A DNA stretch of 64,000 nucleotides from Chryseosolibacter sp964532595 (lineage in GTDB: Bacteria; Bacteroidota; Bacteroidia; Cytophagales; Cyclobacteriaceae), in assembly GCA_964532595.1 (NCBI GenBank), contig CAZHIQ010000016.1:1-64000 (forward strand), given 5' to 3'. The stretch's first letter is position 1; every line of letters starts with the position of its first letter. A program made the translations under genes and the position numbers. Below the pieces are notes generated by a model. That model saw nothing but the letters and a program-made list of their open reading frames with translations. It was not told the DNA's origin and ran no database searches. Below, one piece after another: positions 44,361-53,691 of the stretch.

Positions 44361-46052
44361 TTAAGGAGTCGCTACCACGGCTCCCATCGTGGTCAATCCG
44401 CTTCGCTCGTTTCCAAAGCGGTCAATCACCAGATATTCTTCTTCGGCAGGCGGGTTCAGCGATCCGCCAACACTGATAAGTTGCGCGGGGCTCATTCCAT
44501 ACTCGATAGCCGGATTCGAACCTCCGATGGGCAGGTAGTCGCTGTCGAACATGGTAGCAGCGTCGAAGGTAGCACCTCCCACTTCCCCTCCTGTTCCGTC
44601 GTAAGTAAGTGATCCCAGGACTGACGCCCTGACAACCGGCGCAATGGCATCGACTTCGTAGGCGTCGACATCCGGACCGTCATCTTTCTGGGTATTACCG
44701 GAAATGATCGAGTTCTGGATAGACAGAATGTTCTGCGTTCCTGCTCTTCTGTATACACCGCCTCCGGGACCGCTGATCACGTTACCTGTGATAGTCGTGC
44801 TGATGATATCTACCTCACAATCCTGATACATCATCACACCTCCCCCTCCGTTGGCGGAAGTACTTGTATTACCCGTGATCAGACAGTTTACCAATACGCC
44901 ACGGGAGTTTTGTCTTGCATAGAACGCCGCGCCATAAGACCTTCCCTTGTTTTCAGCGAGGGTTGTATTGTAGAGGTATGCGGTAGCATCGGGATAAGCG
45001 TGAAAGCCTGCAGCTGTCCCTCCCGAGTTTCCATTAAACTCGGAGTTGTAGACATACGCTGTCGACGTGTGAATCCACGCTCCTCCACCGTTACTTGACG
45101 AGCTGTTCTCGTTCACTTTCGAGTTTCGGATCGTAATTTCCGAATTGCCAAAGACATAGATACCTCCGCAATGACCGCGTGAGTTATTTGCGATTACCTC
45201 GCAGTCGACGAGTTCAGCCACGGTGTTTCCTGCAATGACTCCACCGCCGTAGTTGCGCACGAAACTGACACCATTGATACCGATGGCGGCCGAAGAACTG
45301 GACGCATTACCGTCGGTGATGGTAAGGCCGCTCAGTACGGCTTTCTGTCCCTGAATTTTCGAAGCCGATATCAGCACAACGTGATACGAGGTTCCAGATC
45401 CGGAGAGAATGGTCTTATGCGTGGCGGGGTCCGCTTCGTCGCCTTCGGAGGCATCAGCCGGATACCCACCTTTCAGCGTGATGTTCCGGGCAATGTGGAA
45501 ACTCTTGTCACCTTCGTCGGCCGCGTTGCCACCCGAAACGGTTTTCCCTGGCAAGTACAGACCTGCGGCAATGTGGATCACGTTACCGTCTACCGCCATC
45601 GAGAGCGCTTCGTCCAAAGTGGTCGCCTGCTCCCAGGAGGTGCCGTCACCCGTTCCGTCTACCTTAACGTAGATATCATTGCGGTTGCCTGGATCTTGAG
45701 CCACTTCGACCTGAATGGAATTGCTCTCCGAAATTGAGATCGTAATAGTGCCCCTGCGCTCATCATCTTCGTTTGCCGCTACCGTGAACAACAGCTTGTG
45801 CTTTCCCTTCTCCCCGCTCGTTTCCGCCAACGTAATCCAGTCTACGTCGACAGAAGCCTCCCACGCGCCGTTTGTCAGGAAATCAATGGTATAAGATGAC
45901 TCGAGATTTGAAGCCTCCACCCGTTCAGCAGAGACTAAAAGTTTGGGCTCGAAGTTGTCGTCATCTTTATCGCAGCCCGTAAGTGCGACAGACATCACCA
46001 GGGCCACCATGAGCCACGTCTGACGCAAGATATAGTGAAACACTTTGTTCAT
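44361..46052 (-). CDS. BACON-domain plus parallel beta-helix lipoprotein
   Basis: A 563-residue surface-type lipoprotein. The signal peptide ends in VALTGC. A BACON domain spans roughly residues 35-120 (GAWEASVDVDWITLAETSGE, ERRGTITISISESNSIQVEV); these often bind carbohydrate or mucin. The rest is a right-handed parallel beta-helix, introduced by IYVKVDGTGDGTSWEQATTL and with repeated coils such as NSEITIRNSKVNENSSSSNG and GVLVNCLITGNTSTSANGGG. The beta-helix family includes pectate lyases, but I see no catalytic set that proves lyase activity. Confidence 0.82.
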   Translation of the reverse strand: MNKVFHYILRQTWLMVALVMSVALTGCDKDDDNFEPKLLVSAERVEASNLESSYTIDFLTNGAWEASVDVDWITLAETSGEKGKHKLLFTVAANEDDERRGTITISISESNSIQVEVAQDPGNRNDIYVKVDGTGDGTSWEQATTLDEALSMAVDGNVIHIAAGLYLPGKTVSGGNAADEGDKSFHIARNITLKGGYPADASEGDEADPATHKTILSGSGTSYHVVLISASKIQGQKAVLSGLTITDGNASSSSAAIGINGVSFVRNYGGGVIAGNTVAELVDCEVIANNSRGHCGGIYVFGNSEITIRNSKVNENSSSSNGGGAWIHTSTAYVYNSEFNGNSGGTAAGFHAYPDATAYLYNTTLAENKGRSYGAAFYARQNSRGVLVNCLITGNTSTSANGGGGVMMYQDCEVDIISTTITGNVISGPGGGVYRRAGTQNILSIQNSIISGNTQKDDGPDVDAYEVDAIAPVVRASVLGSLTYDGTGGEVGGATFDAATMFDSDYLPIGGSNPAIEYGMSPAQLISVGGSLNPPAEEEYLVIDRFGNERSGLTTMGAVVATP

Positions 46053-46072
46053 AACTTCAATGTTTTATCGAA

Positions 46073-46100
46073 AGCCCGCCTGCCGGCAGCAGGTCGGGCT
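46073..46100 (-). terminator. Hairpin between the isomerase and beta-helix genes
   Basis: Reading leftward, AGCCCG-A-CCTGC pairs with GCAGG-CGGGCT (11 pairs, one bulge) and is followed by TTTCGAT. It could be a partial terminator that lowers expression of the two distal genes of the locus. Confidence 0.6.
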
Positions 46101-46106
46101 CGCGGG

Positions 46107-47057
46107 TTAACGATTTGCTAGATATTGTTTGTGGAGACCGTGATAGCAATCTACCAGCGCCTTTTCGCTCGGCACATCGCTCTCATAGAGAAACGGTCCG
46201 TCATACTTTACCTCATACAGCGCGGCGAGAATTGCATTCCAGTCGTTCTTGCCTTCGCCTGAACAGGGAAAGTAGTGGTTCTCCGCTGCTCCGGTCCCGT
46301 CGGCCACGTGAACGGACTTCAGTCGACTTCCCATGGCACGGATCAGATTCTCGGGATTCTTGATATGATTCATATCAACGGCCAGCTGTATGGTTGAAGG
46401 AAGGCGTTGGAATATCTCCTGTACTTCCTCAACGGTTCGCATCAGCGGACGTTCCCGTCCCCCACTGGCAAGCAACTCAGGTCCCAGCATGTTCTCAAGC
46501 ACCATCGTGGCACCGATCGCCCGCACGGCTTCGTCGAGTTGCGTTGCCGACTTCACCAACTGGCTCTTTCGTGAATCACGTTCGTTTAGTTCCAGATACC
46601 AACTGGGATGAAACAGAATAACCTCTGGTTCGAGAATCTCGAGATGAGCCACCATCTTTTCGTGTACGGCGACAACCTCTTCCCGTGCCGTCTCTTCGAT
46701 CAGTGACAAATCAATGTACTGTCCGTACGGCATGTGCACCGACCAGATATTGATACCGACTTCATCTGCGAAGCGCTTGGCCTCGGTGAGCTTTGCGACA
46801 ATCTGCTCATCAGTGAGTTTAATCTTCCGATTCGCATCTACGAAGTAGCTCATACCTGCGACTTCTATGTGACGGATACCCGCATCTTTTGCAGCCTTCA
46901 GCTTCTCGGGAGTAAAGTTCGCGATGGAAAGGCTGTAGCCCACTTCGAGCGGAGCCTCTACAATCTCCTCCGGCAGCACATCCTGTTCGCTTTCGGAACC
47001 ACAACACACGAAGGCCAGCCCTAGCAGAATCAATGAAAGACGAGTTATGTTGATCAT
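46107..47057 (-). CDS. Exported sugar phosphate isomerase/epimerase-like TIM barrel
   Basis: Xylose-isomerase-like TIM barrel (AP endonuclease family 2), 316 residues. A signal peptide with the cysteine pair AFVCC shows that it is a lipoprotein and acts outside the cytoplasm, which is unusual for a family named for sugar phosphates. Strand-end ligands typical of the fold are in IRHIEVAGM, NIWSVHMPYGQY, VILFHPSWYLELN, TMVLENM, IQLAVDMNHIKN and LKSVHVADG. It follows SusD by 11 bp. Substrate is unknown; epimerase, keto-sugar lyase or hydrolase activity are all possible. Confidence 0.85.
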   Translation of the reverse strand: MINITRLSLILLGLAFVCCGSESEQDVLPEEIVEAPLEVGYSLSIANFTPEKLKAAKDAGIRHIEVAGMSYFVDANRKIKLTDEQIVAKLTEAKRFADEVGINIWSVHMPYGQYIDLSLIEETAREEVVAVHEKMVAHLEILEPEVILFHPSWYLELNERDSRKSQLVKSATQLDEAVRAIGATMVLENMLGPELLASGGRERPLMRTVEEVQEIFQRLPSTIQLAVDMNHIKNPENLIRAMGSRLKSVHVADGTGAAENHYFPCSGEGKNDWNAILAALYEVKYDGPFLYESDVPSEKALVDCYHGLHKQYLANR

Positions 47058-47068
47058 ATCGTTATGTG

Positions 47069-48811
47069 TTACCAGTACGGATTTTGGTCAAGGTTCGGGT
47101 TCAACTGCAGATCCTCGATCGGCAGCGGATAGTAGTAATCTCTCCGCTCATCAAAGTAACCGCCAAGCTCAAAGGGATTGAGATTGCCCGATGTACCATC
47201 AGTGAGCTTCCGCTGTTGCACGTTGATCAGCGAGGTTACAGTCGTCGGTGCACCCGAAGTGTTGCCCTGATGGAGAAAGACATCCGCTTTTCCGTCGTTG
47301 TTGAAGTCGTGCGCGCCCAGACCTGAGAAGTACATTCCCACCATGGGTTTCTCAATCTTCTTCCCTTCCTTCCAACGCATGAGGTCATCCCAGCGGAAAC
47401 CTTCGTTAAACAGTTCCACTCGACGCTCGCGACGGATTTCCAGAATTACACCTTTATTGGCACCGGACTCCACGTTCGGATACATTTCCTCCAGGTAAGG
47501 GTCGGGATCAGCGTTTGCCGCAGCCATATTGAGGTTAGGCATTCCAACGCGTGCCCTGAGTTTGTTGATACTGATATCCAGGTCATCCTGCGTCAGCGTT
47601 CCGAGTTCCGCTTTTGCTTCTGCATAAATCAGCAGTGCCTCAGCATAACGGAAGATTATGATATCGTGGTAAGAAGCTGACCACTGGTCTCGGCTTGGTA
47701 ACGCCTTAATTACACGGTAGCCCGTTGTTGTGGCGTCGAGCGTAACCGGTTCCGGTGTACTTTCGCCATAGACCGTGAAATTAGGTCCTGCGGTAGTCTG
47801 CGTCAATCGGGGATCGCGGTTCTGCATTTCCACATAGAACTCCATCGTTTCGTAACCCGCCTGATCTGTAAAACGACTACCGTCGCGCATCAGATAGCTG
47901 TTAATCACGTCTTTGGTGATACCGTACGCGCCATAGGTCTGGGCCGTCAGCGTATAACCGAAGTTGTGCGTACCCATTTCACGCTCGTAATCGGCAGCCA
48001 GTATGGTTTCCGTTGCATCCTGATTATTGCGCGCAAACAGTTCGCGGTACGCAACATTGGGACCTCCTTGAGTAAAGATCGTGTAAGCACCTGAGGTGAT
48101 TAACTCCTGCGATGCATCAACCGCCGCCTGAAGGAAGGGTTCGTGGTCACCCAGGTTGTGATACTTGCGGAACGTTCCTTCGTGCAGACCAATACGCGCC
48201 TTAAGCAAAAGAGCTGTGTACTTCGTGATTTGGTTCAATTGCTTCTCGGCGGGAATGTTCGCCACCGCATAATTGATATCCGCCATTACCGAGTCCATAA
48301 CAAGGAACCGCGAATCGCGCGGCTTGTAGAGATCAGGATCTCCGGCCGACAGTACTTTCCCGTACCACGGAACATCACCGTACCGCTTCACTTTCTGGAA
48401 GTAGAAGTAGGCCCGGAAGAAACGCGCCACCCCGCTGTACTTTGCTTTAGCCTTTTCATCGTTCACTTTGTGGTAGTTCTCCAGGAAGAAGTTGATATCG
48501 CGGAGATTACCCCACGACCATCCTCCGCTACCCCGCGCCGTGGGTACGATCCGTCCACCGCGTATGCGGTCCGAAGCAATCAGCGGAACGATATTGTCTG
48601 ACGCCGCATCATCGGTATATACGTCGAGACGAGGCAACATCTTGTAAAAGTCGTTTGTCGCCACCTCCAGGTCTTTTGCGGTGTTGAAAAAGAACTCCGC
48701 GTCAACCTCGGCCCGAGGCGGCCTGTCCAGGAAATCATCATCGCAGCCCGTGAGCAGCAGCACTGCCGCGAGCACGAATACTTTCTTTATATACAAGCGT
48801 TTCATCTTCAT
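47069..48811 (-). CDS. SusD/RagB family nutrient-binding lipoprotein
   Basis: Outer-membrane lipoprotein that caps the SusC channel and binds the incoming glycan, 580 residues. The lipobox is LLTGC, followed by DDDFLDRPPRAEVDAEFFFN. Typical SusD segments include FFRAYFYFQKVKRYGDVPWY, ALLIYAEAKAELGTLTQDDL and ILEIRRERRVELFNEGFRWD. It starts 19 bp after the SusC stop, the canonical arrangement. Confidence 0.95.
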   Translation of the reverse strand: MKMKRLYIKKVFVLAAVLLLTGCDDDFLDRPPRAEVDAEFFFNTAKDLEVATNDFYKMLPRLDVYTDDAASDNIVPLIASDRIRGGRIVPTARGSGGWSWGNLRDINFFLENYHKVNDEKAKAKYSGVARFFRAYFYFQKVKRYGDVPWYGKVLSAGDPDLYKPRDSRFLVMDSVMADINYAVANIPAEKQLNQITKYTALLLKARIGLHEGTFRKYHNLGDHEPFLQAAVDASQELITSGAYTIFTQGGPNVAYRELFARNNQDATETILAADYEREMGTHNFGYTLTAQTYGAYGITKDVINSYLMRDGSRFTDQAGYETMEFYVEMQNRDPRLTQTTAGPNFTVYGESTPEPVTLDATTTGYRVIKALPSRDQWSASYHDIIIFRYAEALLIYAEAKAELGTLTQDDLDISINKLRARVGMPNLNMAAANADPDPYLEEMYPNVESGANKGVILEIRRERRVELFNEGFRWDDLMRWKEGKKIEKPMVGMYFSGLGAHDFNNDGKADVFLHQGNTSGAPTTVTSLINVQQRKLTDGTSGNLNPFELGGYFDERRDYYYPLPIEDLQLNPNLDQNPYW

Positions 48812-48830
48812 AGCTTTTTAAATCTTCAGA

Positions 48831-51800
48831 TTACAACGTCAGGTTAACACCCATTGAATAGGTCTTGCCCATAGGATAGCTCTCGACACCCGAGCGTGAA
48901 ACCGCATTCGCGGGATTCGAGTAGTGGACAGCCGAAGCCGCCTGCTCGGGATCGACATAACGGGTCAAGTCGCCAAATCTGACCGTAAAGATGTTTTCAC
49001 CACTGACATAGAAGCGCAGCTTTCTGATGTTGAGACGCGAAGTCAGACTTTCAGGAAGCGTGTACCCCAGGGTAAGGTTCTTCACACGGAGGAAACCGAC
49101 GTTGGTGAGATAGTAGTCGTTCATCTCATACATCATCCGGTTGTTCTGCAGGGCAGCATAACCGCGTTCGATGCGCGGATAAGTGTTCTCAGGCGTTTCC
49201 GGTGTCCACGCATTGGTCACAAGATCTTTGCGGATAAACGACAAGTATGGTCTGCTATACGTTCCCCAATAGATGAATCCGGTCGGATACCAGTGCTGTT
49301 TTGCAACGCCGGCACCCGCTACAAAAAGGTCGAAGCCCTTCCAGGTAGCCTGAAGGTTGAATCCGAAAGGAAACTTAGGCATCGCGTTACCGATCGGGCG
49401 AAGGTCACCGTGATCGGCCAGTGTGTAGTCCCCCCGATCGATACGACCGTCACCATCCAGATCTACGTACTTCAGGTCGCCGCCTCTGAGTTTATTCCAC
49501 TCGCTGTTCTGTACGGTGTTAAGGATGTAGGAATAAACTTGCCCCAGACTGTTGCGCGGGTTCACGAAGCTGTTCTGGTATTCAGCGGCTTCTTCGTCCG
49601 ACTGGAACTGGCCATCAACGTGGTAACCCCAGATCTGTCCCAACACCTGTCCTTCCCAATAGGTACTCATCAATCCTTCGGGGTTGTCGTACTTGGTGAT
49701 TACCCCTTTGAAGTTGCTGACGTTGGCATTTGCCTTGATCGATAGCGGTGAGCCCCCCACCATGAATTCGTCGCTATAGGTAATGCCGAGCTCAAAACCG
49801 CGGTTGCGCAGCGCGGCCGAGTTCTCACGAGGTTCAGCGGCCCCAAATACCGCGGGAAGTGGCTCGCCCGGGAGATACATTCCCGAAGTCTCTTTCTGGA
49901 ACCAATCGAACGAAGCCACCACTTTGTTCTGCAGCACTCCGACATCCAATCCGAAATCAATCGTTCCGGTCTTCTCCCAACTTACCACTCTTGGTAGGGG
50001 ATCGGGTGCACTAGCGTAAACGAGGCGACTTCCCTGATTGAGCCAGTCGGACATTCCGAGGCCCATCAGCTGCCGGAAGGTATTCACATCGACTGCCTGG
50101 TTTCCAAGCTCGCCATACGAAGCTCTCAGCTTGAGCAGGGAGATTGTATTGGTGATGGGCTCGAAGAAGCCTTCCTTGTCCATTTGCCATCCTGCTGACA
50201 CTGACGGGAAGAAGCCCCAACGCGTATCAGTAGGGAACCGTGACGATCCGTCGTAACGGGCATTCACTTCAAGCAGGTACTTCTCTTTGTAGTTGTAGTT
50301 GAAACGACCGAAGTAACCCTGAACCGCCCAGAGCAGTGCGGAACCGTCGATGTTGTACATCTCCGTCCCCTGCGTCAGATTCGCCAGATCACGTACGAGC
50401 AGCCCGTTTTGCTGAGCCACCACACGGTCGCGGTCGAAGTCTTCCTGGTTATACCCCAGCATCAACTTGAAGTTGTGGGTCTTCGCCAGGTCGAAGCCAT
50501 ACGTTCCGTACACGTTCAGCGCGCGGTAGCGGTCTTTCCAACGCCATTCACCGAGTCGGTTTATACCGACAGTCTGAACGTCGAGACGGTTATTGGCGAT
50601 GTATTCAAATTCATTGTACCGGTAGGTTCTCGATGTATTATCAACGCGGTTGCTGTAGTTGAAGTTGATATCGAGTCCCTTCATCGGCGTCAGTCGGGCG
50701 CGAATGGTATTGGTAAGTTCTTCCGTGTTGAACCTGCGCCAGTTCTGTCCGGCTTCCATCGCTGCGGCACCCCCCTGTCCACCTGTCCCTTCACGGCCGA
50801 TGTCCATAGGCATGCCATTGACATGCGTCGGGTAAAACGCGAACATATCATACCAGGTAGTCGTGCTCCACACCCCACCGTATCCGTTGCGGTAACCGCC
50901 GTAGTCTTCGTCTTTCTCGTGGATGAATTGCGTGTTGCTGGTCAGTTCGAGCCATTTGGTCGGCTTGAACGTCAACGTAGCTTTCATATTGTAGCGCTTC
51001 ATATCGGCGTCTACGATATTCTGAATCGTTTCCCGGTCAAAGAAGCGTCCCGACAGGTAGCCTTTGAGTTTTTCACTTCCTCCTGAGATAGAAATGTTGT
51101 GCATCGACTGCGCCTGCCACTTTTTCAGGAGGTAATTGTACCAGTCTGTCTTATGGAAGAACTTGTACGTTCCGTTCGGCTGAAGTTCATGAAAAGGTTC
51201 GATCTCTCCGTTCGCGACCATTTTAATCGCCTCCCAATCGAGATCGTTGTAGTTCGTATAGCTTGTTCCATTGTAGCCGAAGATGGCGGCGTCAATCGTC
51301 TTTCCGTACAGGTAGGGATCGGTGATAAAATCGGTCCGGGTCGTTGGCGTAGTCCAACCGAAGTTGTTGGAGTAATTGACCACCATATCTCCTTCTTTTC
51401 CTGTCCGGGTGGTAATGAGGATTACGCCGAAGGCACCGCGTGCACCATAGATCGCAGCCGACGCCGCGTCTTTAAGCACGGTTACGCTTTCCACATCATT
51501 GGGGTTCACGCGGGTAATGTCACCCTCGATACCATCGATAAGGACGAGGGGGCTTCCGCCGTTGATCGAGTTGAACCCGCGGATGTTGATGTCCGGAGTT
51601 GCCGCAGGGTCACCTGAGTTAAGCGCGATGTTAAGTCCCGGCAACAATCCTTGCAACGTGGTGGAGATGTTTGCCGCCGGGCGCTCGCCGATCTCTTCCG
51701 CACCGATCTGGGCGACAGCCCCGGTAAGGTTGATACGCTTCTGGGTACCGTAACCCACCACGATCACTTCGTCAAGCTCCGTTACTTCTCCCTCCATGAT

Positions 51801-52424
51801 CACATTCAGCACGGTGCGGCCGTTGACGGCTACTTCCTGCGTTTTATACCCGATGAATGAGAAGATGAGGACAGCGTCGTCTTCCACGCGAATCGTATAG
51901 GCGCCGTTAATGTCGGTCACCGTTCCGTGACTTTGTCCCCTTACCATAATACTCACACCAGGAAGCAGTTCACCATCTGAAGACGTGACCGTTCCTGTCA
52001 CTGTGATGGGATCGGCCGGTGGTGCGGGAGCTGTGACCCGTTTGAGCACCGGTACGCTGGCGTGCTTTCTGACGCTAATGTTGTTCTTATTCTGCTGAAA
52101 CATGAGCCCTTTCCTCGCCGACAGGTCCCGGAAGAGATCAGCGACGAGAACCCGGCCCGAGGTGTTGGAATACAACTCAGCCAGAAACGAGTCATCCTTG
52201 TCATAGGTAAAGACAAAGTCGGTTTGAGCTTCGATATCCGCAAACACTTCCGCCAGGGAAGCATTCCGATAGTCAGCTACGATCGCAACCTTTCGGATGC
52301 TGCTCGCGAGCTGACCTTCAGCGGTATTGGCAACGCATAATCCGGCGAGAAAACACTGCCAGAAGATGCCTATCCATACGTAGTTAGCCACTCTCATTAG
52401 TAGTTTTAGAAATGGATTCTTCAT
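48831..52424 (-). CDS. SusC/RagA family TonB-dependent receptor with STN domain
   Basis: Outer-membrane active transporter of 1197 residues. After a signal peptide, an STN (secretin/TonB N-terminal) domain at about residues 45-110 (AEVFADIEAQTDFVFTYDKD) contacts an anti-sigma factor. A carboxypeptidase-D-like domain (ITVTGTVTSSDGELLPGVSI) follows, then the SusC plug signature DEVIVVGYGTQKRINLTGAV. The barrel ends with SYPMGKTYSMGVNLTL, a terminal strand. The STN domain and the upstream FecR and sigma genes indicate that substrate binding triggers transcription of this locus. The substrate is not known. Confidence 0.97.
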   Translation of the reverse strand: MKNPFLKLLMRVANYVWIGIFWQCFLAGLCVANTAEGQLASSIRKVAIVADYRNASLAEVFADIEAQTDFVFTYDKDDSFLAELYSNTSGRVLVADLFRDLSARKGLMFQQNKNNISVRKHASVPVLKRVTAPAPPADPITVTGTVTSSDGELLPGVSIMVRGQSHGTVTDINGAYTIRVEDDAVLIFSFIGYKTQEVAVNGRTVLNVIMEGEVTELDEVIVVGYGTQKRINLTGAVAQIGAEEIGERPAANISTTLQGLLPGLNIALNSGDPAATPDINIRGFNSINGGSPLVLIDGIEGDITRVNPNDVESVTVLKDAASAAIYGARGAFGVILITTRTGKEGDMVVNYSNNFGWTTPTTRTDFITDPYLYGKTIDAAIFGYNGTSYTNYNDLDWEAIKMVANGEIEPFHELQPNGTYKFFHKTDWYNYLLKKWQAQSMHNISISGGSEKLKGYLSGRFFDRETIQNIVDADMKRYNMKATLTFKPTKWLELTSNTQFIHEKDEDYGGYRNGYGGVWSTTTWYDMFAFYPTHVNGMPMDIGREGTGGQGGAAAMEAGQNWRRFNTEELTNTIRARLTPMKGLDINFNYSNRVDNTSRTYRYNEFEYIANNRLDVQTVGINRLGEWRWKDRYRALNVYGTYGFDLAKTHNFKLMLGYNQEDFDRDRVVAQQNGLLVRDLANLTQGTEMYNIDGSALLWAVQGYFGRFNYNYKEKYLLEVNARYDGSSRFPTDTRWGFFPSVSAGWQMDKEGFFEPITNTISLLKLRASYGELGNQAVDVNTFRQLMGLGMSDWLNQGSRLVYASAPDPLPRVVSWEKTGTIDFGLDVGVLQNKVVASFDWFQKETSGMYLPGEPLPAVFGAAEPRENSAALRNRGFELGITYSDEFMVGGSPLSIKANANVSNFKGVITKYDNPEGLMSTYWEGQVLGQIWGYHVDGQFQSDEEAAEYQNSFVNPRNSLGQVYSYILNTVQNSEWNKLRGGDLKYVDLDGDGRIDRGDYTLADHGDLRPIGNAMPKFPFGFNLQATWKGFDLFVAGAGVAKQHWYPTGFIYWGTYSRPYLSFIRKDLVTNAWTPETPENTYPRIERGYAALQNNRMMYEMNDYYLTNVGFLRVKNLTLGYTLPESLTSRLNIRKLRFYVSGENIFTVRFGDLTRYVDPEQAASAVHYSNPANAVSRSGVESYPMGKTYSMGVNLTL

Positions 52425-52510
52425 AGATTTGATGTGCGTGGATTAAAACAAAATAATCTACTGCCCTATAGGCAAGACGTTGGCGTGTCTGTCTCATAGG
52501 AATTCAAACT

Positions 52511-52540
52511 GGCCGGAGGTAGCCCCAACTATCTTCGGCC
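52511..52540. other. Hairpin between fecR and susC
   Basis: GGCCGGAGGTAG and CTATCTTCGGCC pair over 12 bp (two G-U pairs in plus-strand RNA, two A-C mismatches in minus-strand RNA) with a 6-nt loop. A T-rich tract follows on the plus side, opposite to the direction of the genes. Confidence 0.5.
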
Positions 52541-52561
52541 TCTTTATTTTAGTACTGTTGA

Positions 52562-53569
52562 TCAAGGCATAGCTTTGACGTTAAAGTTTAGGATTAGGTT
52601 ATTTCCTTCAATTCTGTATGAAAAATTCTTGTTGAATGCCACATCGCGCATAACATTCTCAAGACTTTCGTTGTGATATCTTGCCCGAATCTGCCAATCT
52701 CTTCCCGGAGTTCCGATCACCCGTGTGTTCACACCGTACCAACGCTCAAGGGTGTTTCTGAATGTCTCGAAGTCAACACCATCAAAAATGAGTATCCCGT
52801 CTTTCCATCCGAAAGTAGACGCATAGTCAAAGGGCTGCACATCGAACTCATCACCCGCGTACAGCAGTTGCTGTCCGGGCGAAAGCTCCGAACGTTTCGT
52901 CGCCTCCTCATTCCGTACTTCTACCCTTCCCTCCAGCAGCGATACTTTAACGTAGTCGCCATCGGCATAAGCCTCGACATTGAATGATGTTCCCAGAACA
53001 TGGGTCAGCGTTTTTCCGGCGCGTACAACGAAGGGTCGGGAGCTGTCGGGAGTGACCGCGAAGAACGCTTCGCCGGTAAGCTCAACCCAGCGAAGAGTAT
53101 CCGAAAATACCTCCGGATGCCGCAAACGAGTATCAGCGTTCAGCCACACTTCCGTCCCATCCGCCAGGGTATGCAGTGATTTCATGCCGCGTTCGTTCAC
53201 TACATCCACTATCCTCGGCGGAGATACTTCCCTCTCCCGAGGCATCCACGTAACCACCCCCCAGACGGATACCATTAAGATTAACAACGTCGCCGCTACA
53301 CGCGACACGATGGGTGCGGTACGCTTGCGCGGTTCACTATCGAGCACACTCATGGTACCGGCACGCCAAATCGCCTCGCGGCGATCACGCATACGCTGAT
53401 CGGGTTGTACACGGGCACGACTGTGCCACGCTGCCTTCATCTGATCAAAAACCCACTGGTTGTGATCCGATTCCTTCAGCCAGGCCTCCAGCGCTTCCCG
53501 TTGTGTCGGCGAAGCCTGGCCTGTAAGAAACAAAATAATGAGTCCGTCGATGTCCGGATTCGATTGCAT
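52562..53569 (-). CDS. FecR family anti-sigma factor
   Basis: Inner-membrane regulator of the ECF sigma factor, 335 residues. The N-terminal cytoplasmic segment begins MQSNPDIDGLIILFLTGQAS, with SDHNQWVFDQMKAAWHS before a single transmembrane helix (VAATLLILMVSVWGVVTWM). The periplasmic FecR domain contains TLADGTEVWLNADTRLRHPE, ELTGEAFFAVTPDSSRPFVV and THVLGTSFNVEAY. A DUF4974-like C-terminal segment (FETFRNTLERWYGVNTRVIG) contacts the STN domain in known systems. A GTG 24 codons upstream is rejected. Confidence 0.93.
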   Translation of the reverse strand: MQSNPDIDGLIILFLTGQASPTQREALEAWLKESDHNQWVFDQMKAAWHSRARVQPDQRMRDRREAIWRAGTMSVLDSEPRKRTAPIVSRVAATLLILMVSVWGVVTWMPREREVSPPRIVDVVNERGMKSLHTLADGTEVWLNADTRLRHPEVFSDTLRWVELTGEAFFAVTPDSSRPFVVRAGKTLTHVLGTSFNVEAYADGDYVKVSLLEGRVEVRNEEATKRSELSPGQQLLYAGDEFDVQPFDYASTFGWKDGILIFDGVDFETFRNTLERWYGVNTRVIGTPGRDWQIRARYHNESLENVMRDVAFNKNFSYRIEGNNLILNFNVKAMP

Positions 53570-53691
53570 ACGCAACGCGTGTTGAACGGTTAACAAAAGG
53601 AAGACGCGCCGACCGGCAAAAACCCGTAACGGCAAAAGCACTTTTTTGCTTTTTTTTCTAAGACACTGATGTTCAGACGGATGAAGAAGGC

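Noticed and set aside
44361..46052. Calling the beta-helix lipoprotein a pectate lyase
   Set aside because: The fold is compatible, but the catalytic Arg/Asp calcium-site patterns of lyase families could not be identified.
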